From: Haplomitrium mnioides
Taxonomy: Eukaryota; Marchantiophyta; Haplomitriopsida; Calobryales
NCBI GenBank assembly: GCA_049999725.1
Contig: JBNGIS010009056.1
Coordinates: 45,763-77,701 of the forward strand
Reading direction: 5' to 3'
DNA: 31,939 nucleotides
Below, piece after piece: positions 25,314 through 31,939 of this stretch. The stretch's first letter is position 1, and every line of letters begins with the position of its first letter. The notes under the pieces were generated by a model, which saw nothing but the letters and a program-made list of their open reading frames with translations, had not been told where the DNA came from and ran no database searches. The position numbers and the translations under genes are program-made.

Positions 25314-26170
25314 GAGATTCATATAGAGAATCAAGAAGCAATGATTCAAACAATGCAACAACAAATTGAACATCTTTATCGCTTTTTGGAAGTTCAAATG
25401 TAAGTGAGAAAAAAGCACATTTTCAAGAAGAAGAAAGTCATGAATTTTCCAAACCAAAAAAAAAATATGATGGGAAAATGGTTTGTGATGCATCTGAGAA
25501 TTTCTTGTTCAATTGCGAGCAATACTTTTAGGCTACAAACACCATAAAAGATGGTTGAAAAATCCTATATGCTCCAAGTCAATTGGAAAGAGTTGCAAAA
25601 ACTTAGTGGAGATCAAATATAGCAAGTTCAATGTAGGTTTGTTGTTCCAATTGCTTCATGAAGAGAGTTCAAAGAAGCAATGAATTTAAGATTTAGGGTT
25701 CTGAATGCTTCAAACATGGCAAGAGATCAATTTGCAAAATTGAAGCAACGGGGTACAGCGAGAAGCTCTGTCACACAATTTTATAATACCATTATAAAAA
25801 TTCCTAGTATGGTCGAGGGAGAAGCTTAAGATTGTTTTGTTCAATGATTGAAGCCTTGTACTAGAATGGAAGTGAAAATGCACATAGTTGAATGTTACGA
25901 CTCACTAGTAGCGACTATCGAATCGAAGCTAGCCTACGTCCACAACAAGCTTTACCAAGTGTTTGTGTGCTACCAAATAAGGCTGTAACTATAGAGATTA
26001 ATGTGGCGTAAAAATTGACACTCACTGATGTAGAACATGAGTGCCTACTCCAAAATGGAAGATGTTTTTGTTGTCGACAACTTGGTCATAACACTGCAAA
26101 TTGCCAACTATGTTAAGGTTGACCATACACTCTTGTTAAGTAGCAATTATTGAAGATGACAACCAAGGAA
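25314..26170 (+). pseudogene. Element C gag with intact CCHC knuckle
   Basis: The N-terminus is readable (HIENQEAMIQTMQQQIEHLY) to a stop at 25401. The capsid follows in several frames (VNWKELQKL, REFKEAMNLRFRVLNASNMARD) to about 25850. A CCHC knuckle, CFCCRQLGHNTANC, is fully intact at 26063-26104, one of two clearly intact gypsy knuckles here (the other is in D). The gag-protease spacer (AACCTCAATAAAAATGAC) shows what lies at A's insertion site in B. Confidence 0.85.
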
Positions 26171-26740
26171 ACAACAAACCTCAATAAAAATGACTGCGCG
26201 GTTTATTGAGAGCTTGATTAGTTCCAATGGAATTAAAAGCTTTACAAGAATTCAAAGTAACTTTTTTCATCTAGAAGTTATGTTGATGAGCATTTCTATA
26301 GAATGTTGGTAGAATGTGACAGTTCTAAAAATTTCATGTCATTATGTTTTGCAAAGAAAAATTAAATCTTAAACTTTGTCTATCAAGGAAAGTTTTGTGA
26401 CTATAGCAGATGGCCAAAAACGTGAGGTGTTCCACTTGCACAAGCCATTCCTTCTAAGGATTGGCAAACAATATGAGGAATCTACAAATTTTGTTATTGC
26501 ACCAATATAATATAACATTATTTTAGGCTTGCCTTGGCTTGAAGATCAATCTGCTCAAGTTGATTGGGAAAAATGACAAATTCAAATTACTAAATGCTTT
26601 GATGAAGAAAGAGTTGCATGTTTTTGTAGGGGGGATCAAGCCTATAGTGAACTTGAATAAAGAGGGAGGGAAATCTGTATTAACTCCAATGATTGATGAT
26701 ATTTTGAAAGAGTGTAGATGTGTTTCCATTTGATTTTCCA
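26171..26740 (+). pseudogene. Element C protease and linker
   Basis: The domain is readable as SNGIKSFTRIQSNFFHLE, then MLVECDSSKNFMSL, FVTIADGQKREVFHLHKPF and YNIILGLPWLEDQSAQVDW in shifting frames. The active-site Asp is Glu and the Gly is Asp (ECDS at about 26314-26325), a double loss. About 60 bp are missing at 26580. The linker GGIKPIVNLNKEGGKS follows in an open frame to 26733. Confidence 0.83.
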
Positions 26741-27404
26741 AAAGAGCTAATAGATGATAGAGGAATACTCTTTCCAATTGAGTGGATATCAAAAAGTACT
26801 TCTTATAGTTAGCTTGTATACTAGTTATTGCCTACAAGACTTGGAAGTGATTTGCAAGACCTTGATGAATCTTCTTGAGAAAGATTTTATTCAACATAAT
26901 ATTTTGACTTGGAGAGCACCTATATTCTTTGTACCAAATAAAGATGGTGAATTTTGTCTTGTACAGATTATCGCAGTTTGAACAATCAAATAGTAAAAAA
27001 TGCTTATTCTTTGCCACATATTGATGATAAGTTGGATCAATTAATTCGTAATCGATATGTTTTTAAGCTAGATCTTTGAAATGGTTATTGGAAAATTCCT
27101 ATCAAGCCAAGTCAAGTACCAAAGACAACCTTTTGCACAAGGTATGGGCATTTTGAGTGGAAAGTCTCTACATTTTGTCTTACTAATACTCTGGCAACAT
27201 TCATAGATCAAATGCATCAAATTTTTGATAGGTTATTAGATAAGTCAATTTTGTTTTATTGAATGACATTCTTTTTTTTTTAGTAAAATTGAAGTTCAGC
27301 ATCGCGATCATCTCAAAGAAGTATTGCAAAGGTTGCACAATTAGAAGTTTTATTGCAAGAGATCTAAAAGCGATTTTTGGAAGCAATAGGTTAGTTACAT
27401 AGGG
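26741..27404 (+). pseudogene. Element C reverse transcriptase
   Basis: Motifs in order are [53 protein letters not shown] (first Asp present, about 27068) with a TGA after it, IPIKPSQVPKTTFCTRYGHF, IDQMHQIFDRLLDK and an active site read as LLND (first Asp changed to Asn, about 27258). A T-run at 27272-27280 shifts the frame exactly where element D has its T-run slip. Many stops are present. Confidence 0.87.
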
Positions 27405-27511
27405 CACAAGGTGTCTATGGATGGTATCAAGATAGAAGAAGAAGAGAAAATTAAGTTAACACAAGGTGTCTACAAATGGTATCAAGATAGAAGAAGAGAA
27501 AATTAAAGCTA
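27405..27511 (+). repeat. 55-bp tandem duplication inside element C pol
   Basis: A segment starting CACAAGGTGTCTATGGATGG (27405-27459) is repeated as CACAAGGTGTCTACAAATGG (27460-27511), with only a few differences and one 3-bp indel. Elements A and D have one copy at this place (DGIKMEEEKIK in the connection domain), so the duplication is private to C. Confidence 0.9.
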
Positions 27512-27514
27512 TCA

Positions 27515-28110
27515 TTGAGTGGCCAACACCCAAAAAGGCAAAAGTAATTAGAGCCTTCAATAGATTGGCAAGCTTCAATTGATGATTCATCCATTATTAC
27601 ACACATATTGCTGCACCACTTACAGATCTCCTAAGCAAGGAGGTCAAGTTTCAATAGATTGCCAAAGAGCAAGCGACATTTCAATAATTCAAGAATGTAG
27701 TCTCTTCTTGGACTATTCTACAACTATATGATCTAAATGCACATTGCATAGTTGATTTTATGCTTCTAATTTTGCTATTGGAGTAGTTTTACAACAAGAT
27801 ATTGAATATGGACTTCATCCAATTGCCTTTATGTCACGTCGATTAAATACGAGGGAGAGAAATTATTCTACAATGGATCGAGATCAATTGGCAATGGTCT
27901 ATACTACCAAGGTGTGTAGATACTATCTTTTAGGAAAACTTGTAGTTATGCACATAGATCACAAACCATTGTTGCAAACCATCCATTTCGAAAATATGCA
28001 AATTGCCATCATTGATAGGAAGATCATTTGCAACTCTTCAATACCAAGCTAGAGTACAAGCTTGAAAGGTTCTACACCATTTCTAATACATTTTCACGAA
28101 TGTCAAATCA
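27515..28110 (+). pseudogene. Element C RNase H
   Basis: The connection segment is readable with stops (EWPTPKKAK, RAFNRLASF). RNase H follows with SNFAIGVVLQQDIEYGLHPI, AFMSRRLNTRERNYSTMDRD, QLAMVYTTKVCRYYLLGKL and HIDHKPLLQTIHFENMQ in an open frame at 27831-28052. The first acidic residue region is frameshifted at about 27757. The end (LEYKLERFYTISNTFS) reaches about 28100. Confidence 0.85.
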
Positions 28111-29423
28111 TCAAGTGAATACAATGGAGGTGGTTAATATTAGTATATTACATCTTGATGAATCAACTAGTTAAAAAACCATAAGAACTACAAGAAGCTG
28201 TTTTTTTAATCTTGCTCGGGCACAATTGGTGGTCAAAGTTAGTGAGTGTCATTTTTTTTCCATTCGAGATGGTATTCTTTATCGGGGTTATCAAATATGT
28301 GTTCCACAAGATGACACTCTTCGAATGATTTGTTTACAAGAAGTGCATGGCATTCTCATCTCATGGCATCAAAGAGTAGATAAAACTACAGAGTTGCTTC
28401 AACGTACTTAACAGTGGACTAACTTGGCTTGAGATGTTTGTGGTTTTGTTTGTTTGCATGAAAGTTGTCAACAAAACAAAGCTTCAAATCAAAAACCAAC
28501 GGGACTTCTATTTTCTATTGCTCGTTGGGATCATGTAACTTTGGATCTTGTTGCTTCACTTCCAACTACGTCTTATAGGTACACTACTATTGTAGTGTTT
28601 ATAGACAAGCTCAGCAAGAAGATTCATTTAGCATTGACAATAGATGCTCCAAAAGTAGCAAAAAATTACTTTGATACTATCTTTTGTTTTCATGGAGTGC
28701 CCAAGGTGTTAATATCCGAAATGGATCCACAATTCACTTGAAAGTTTTGGCAAGAGTTGTTCAAGCTTTTGGGAACCAAACTCTCTATTTCTATTGCTTA
28801 TCATCCTCAAATAGAGCTTGCTAATTGTATTATGGAAGATATGCTTCACGCATTCATCAATGCTCATCACACCGATTAGGACAGTTCACTATCGGTTGTG
28901 GAGTTTGTCTACAACAACTTCGAATAAGCAAGTATTGGGTTTTCTCCTTTTTTTTCTTAATTTGGGTAAACATCCTCTTACTCCTAATGGTTTGCTTTCT
29001 CCTTCTTCTTTCAATGTTCAAAGTATTTCTGCTTTTTTTTTCTTGTTTATCTTCTTCTTTGTAAGATGCTCACAACCATCTTATTGTTGCTCAAAATTGA
29101 CAAAAGCAATATGCCAATAGATGGCGTCATGATTTCTCTTATGTTTTAGATGACCAAGTGATGTTATCTACTCATGATCCTCTATTGTATTTATATACTC
29201 AAGTTGTAAGTTATCTCTTGCTTGGATTGGTACTTTCTCTATTTCTCAAGTTAATTCTCTCGTTGCTTATAAAATTGGTCTTCCTTTTCATATAAAGATT
29301 CATCATGTGCTCCATATCTCTATACTAAAGCATTTTATCTATAGTCTATCTTCTTTTCCAAATCGTATTTAACTTCCTTTTCTGGCTATTGTTCTTGATG
29401 ATCATAAAGAATATGAAGTAAAT
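28111..29423 (+). pseudogene. Element C integrase, ending abruptly in the chromodomain
   Basis: The N-terminal region is in one open frame (28226-28411: VHGILISWHQRVDKTTELLQ). The first finger Cys is His (LHESCQQNK). The core has LDLVASLPTTSY (first Asp present), SEMDPQF (second Asp present) and YHPQIELANC, where DGQ is deleted but a Glu remains. It then decays through LSLAWIGTFSISQVNSL and DDHKEYEVN. The homology stops at about 29423, a few codons into the chromodomain. No polypurine tract or 3' LTR follows, so C is 3'-truncated. Confidence 0.86.
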
Positions 29424-31939
29424 TGTTGGAGAGTGTAGAAATCAATGCTCCTCTAAGTTGACACAATTTCTGCGTTATGAGGTTTGGATGAAGCTTAGCT
29501 TGGGTCATTCATCAAAGTGTGTAGGATTTTAAACCAGATAGAGCTCAAAATAGTGAAGAAAGAATAACGAGTAGTGCAAATTGGGAACATTGATAGAAGA
29601 TGAGAAAGTGGGTAGTAAGTAGTTAATCTATCAAAGTTTGCAAATGAGGCATGAAGCCTGATAGTCACGATCCTACTCCGTTGTGAGCTCTATTTCTACT
29701 CATCGTTGAGGGAGACATCTTTAATCCACCACAATTGCTTGTATCCACTCTAAAGTTGTGAATAAATAAACACCTATGAGGAGCAAGAATGGAAGAAGAG
29801 GGAGGTTAGCAGTAATTTTATAGCAGTAATTTTTCCTCCAGATATTTGAAAGTCCAGAGAGGGAATTGTGTGAACAAGGGAGATGAGAAATCAAATGGAA
29901 ATCGTAATAAGAAAGTGGAAGAACTCGTGTAGCTGCCGTGAGATAATGTATTTATCACGGAAGAGTGAGACTGCAAAATTGGGGCTCTTCAAATTCACCA
30001 AGTAGAAAGGTTGTTAATCCTCACAAATTCTCATGGGTCTACAAGGTGGGAGAGAAGTAGGTAACGTTGGAAAAATCTCTAAATTCTTCCTGTCGCAAAT
30101 GTCCATGGATTTTAAAATGCAATTAGCTACAAGATACAATCATTGCTCAAAAAGTGGTGGGCGGATTAATCAATGGATTTACAAAGGACAGAGTCGCATC
30201 TTGGGCGACTTAAGGAAATAGAACCAGTTCCTTATTCCACCTCTTAATCCAGTAATCTCACCAACTTGATTTGACTTTTAGCCACTATTGGGAGAACTCT
30301 ACACTACTAGTCAATGGGCTTTCATCCTATATTTCTACTACTGCACCTCGATGGGAGTTTACGTTAGTAGAAGGTAGAAGGTGCTATAGAAATCGACTGG
30401 TAAAGAGATGACACAGGAGTGACAACGTCACTTGAATATTGCTACTAAGGAGCTTGACGCATAAAATTTGTTGGAGCAATGTCGCGCCCCTCCCTCCTTC
30501 CTTAACACTTAAACGATGTTATTTCGGAGGAAAAGAGGACAAAGAATTACAAGGCTCTTTAATGAGATGGCTCCAGAACCATTGTTATCGAATTCAGATC
30601 TTAACAGTCATGAACTTCACTTTGCATATCTACACTCTTCACAACACCTAGCAAGCAAAAATAAATCTGCACTCTTTCTCCATATACACCAAATAGCCAC
30701 GACCCTACATCGAATGATTTTGGACCCACACCAACGCTTCCTTTGATACAATCAAATTACAAGAACCCAATGTATCCTTCTATAAAGAGGGGTGCATACA
30801 GTCATGGCTCTGATATGGGCTTTCATCTCTTCCCAATAGCCTGCATCCTAAAACAACTAAGACTGCAATTCACTCTTCCAATGTCTGAAATGCTAATCAG
30901 ACCAACTACTCTAACACCCAAACAAGTTATGAATATGTGATTTAATCCTGAGAAAACAGAAAGTGCCAACCAAGATTTCAATCCAACCTATTGGTCTCTC
31001 TATGCATGTACAAACTTATCATTTTCTCTCTCTATCTCTCATAACATAACTTCCCTCTTTTGGAGTGTTTCTATCAAACCTCTACAAGTGTAATGCAACA
31101 AAAAATCACAGTTAACAACCGCTACTTTGAACCAGGAACAGGCTACTCAGAACAGGAGCTTCTTTTTTTTTGGGAAAAATTGTCATTTTTCATATCAAAA
31201 AACATCAAAAACGAGGAAAATTTTGGGATTGTTTTTGGTCATTTCAGCAACCATAATAGAGCAAAAGTCAATTTGGTTATGCAAAATCAATCAATATTAC
31301 TAGTTTTTACGAAAACATTTGAAAACTTGAATTTGTTTAAAATCATAAAAATTACGGTAAGTTTTCATCAAAAAATTACATTTATCATTGATTACAATTC
31401 TAAGCAGAAAAGTTTAAATACACGTTCAAAGAAACTATTTTGAAATATGTTTGATTGTACAAACTTGAGGCGCACGTACACATGGTGCTCTTTCAAACTT
31501 TTTTGTTGGAAAAATACTACAGAACACAAAGAAAAAGACTAAGGGGTCTAGAAGTCAAGGGAATGAGTTTGCAATAGTAAACAAAAAAACAAACAAAAAG
31601 AAACATTGCATCAATTTAGGAGGTTCAAATACAATGTCAAGAAGAAAGGAAGCTTTCAAATTAAGTTGAAAATCCATGCAAGCAAAAGTGAATGTAGGCT
31701 TTCAAAAAGGTTCCAGCAATTAAAAATATTTCACAGTTCAACAAAGCATTTACAGAAACGTATCATAGTTCAGAATAAAAAAATGTAGTAGCTAAGGAGA
31801 TTGCATTAAGATTGTAAACATGAAATGTGTTCAAGTTTTAGACTTGATTCAAGAAAACAAAGGTCTCAAGATCTACGAAAGAGTCTAGAACCTGTGTACA
31901 AACAAAGTTGTAAGCGGTTGTCTTTGTACGAAGAAGCTT
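29424..31939. other. Unidentified sequence right of the gypsy complex
   Basis: From the breakpoint (TGTTGGAGAGTGTAG) to the window end I see no gene, no retroelement motif and no strong tandem repeat. The longest frame (31060-31443) is AT-rich, has no ATG at its listed start and shows no recognisable motif. A similar 5' word, TGTTGGAGCAATG, recurs at about 30471. The base composition is slightly less AT-rich at 30240-30560. It may be host intergenic DNA or an old unclassified repeat. Confidence 0.4.

Larger units (their letters stand above)
17044..29423 (+). mobile_element. Composite of tandem gypsy elements B and C sharing one LTR, with element A nested in B
   Basis: B starts abruptly within gag at about 17044 (no 5' LTR or gag N-terminus). 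It is interrupted by A at 17810-22253, resumes exactly where gag meets protease at 22254, and ends at its polypurine tract (24895-24911). The LTR at 24912-25283 then serves both B (3' LTR) and C (5' LTR), because C's primer site and gag follow directly. C runs to 29423 and stops inside its chromodomain. All parts are the same family as element D by protein sequence and primer site. Confidence 0.88.

Noticed and set aside
30800-30820. GGCTCTGATATGG resembling a minus-strand tRNA-Met primer site
   Set aside because: Three mismatches, and no LTR start follows on the expected side.
31060-31443. 127-codon frame near the right end
   Set aside because: AT-driven composition (Lys, Asn, Ile, Phe), no motif, no ATG at its start and no context.

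Overview
This is a repeat-rich stretch of a eukaryotic nuclear genome, almost certainly a land plant. It carries Ty1/copia and chromodomain-type Ty3/gypsy retrotransposons, uses an initiator tRNA-Met primer site in the gypsy family, shows old C-to-T decay, and contains a 100-N assembly gap inside a CT microsatellite. I see no intact host gene and no RNA gene. The DUF7869-like transposon remnant could fit a non-flowering plant, but I cannot name the species.

Layout. 1-4310: a decayed Ty1/copia element, + strand, running from gag through protease, integrase, RT and RNase H to its 3' LTR; its 5' end is outside the window. 4855-5432 and 10716-10990: the two halves of an older LTR-like sequence, split by element D. 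5433-10715: element D, a structurally complete Ty3/gypsy chromovirus on the - strand, with two 435-439 bp LTRs, a perfect 5-bp target duplication (AGAAG), primer site and polypurine tract, but dead coding regions. 11664-11813: CT microsatellite with the gap. 11857-12223: a truncated, solitary gypsy LTR, - strand.

12224-16680: the most unusual part. A broken transposase-like gene (about 12465-15297, one candidate intron) is flanked by short tandem arrays, one of exact 30-bp period upstream and one of exact 52-bp period downstream. Each array unit carries a variant of one palindrome, consensus CCTATGCGCGCATAGG. More copies lie in the intron, and I found none in the exons. Most variants are what CpG decay of one ancestral site would give. 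I read this as the remnant of a large DNA transposon whose transposase recognised clustered palindromes.

17044-29423: a gypsy complex on the + strand. Element A (17810-22253) sits inside element B (17044-17809 plus 22254-24911). B and the next element C (25284-29423) share a single LTR (24912-25283), with B's polypurine tract on its left and C's primer site on its right. All of A, B, C and D belong to one family with two LTR subfamilies, and each has different internal deletions. 29424-31939 holds nothing I can identify.

None of the elements looks autonomous. Catalytic residues are missing in nearly every enzyme, and in-frame stops are mostly of the type CGA to TGA or CAA/CAG to TAA/TAG, as expected for methylated, silenced plant repeats.
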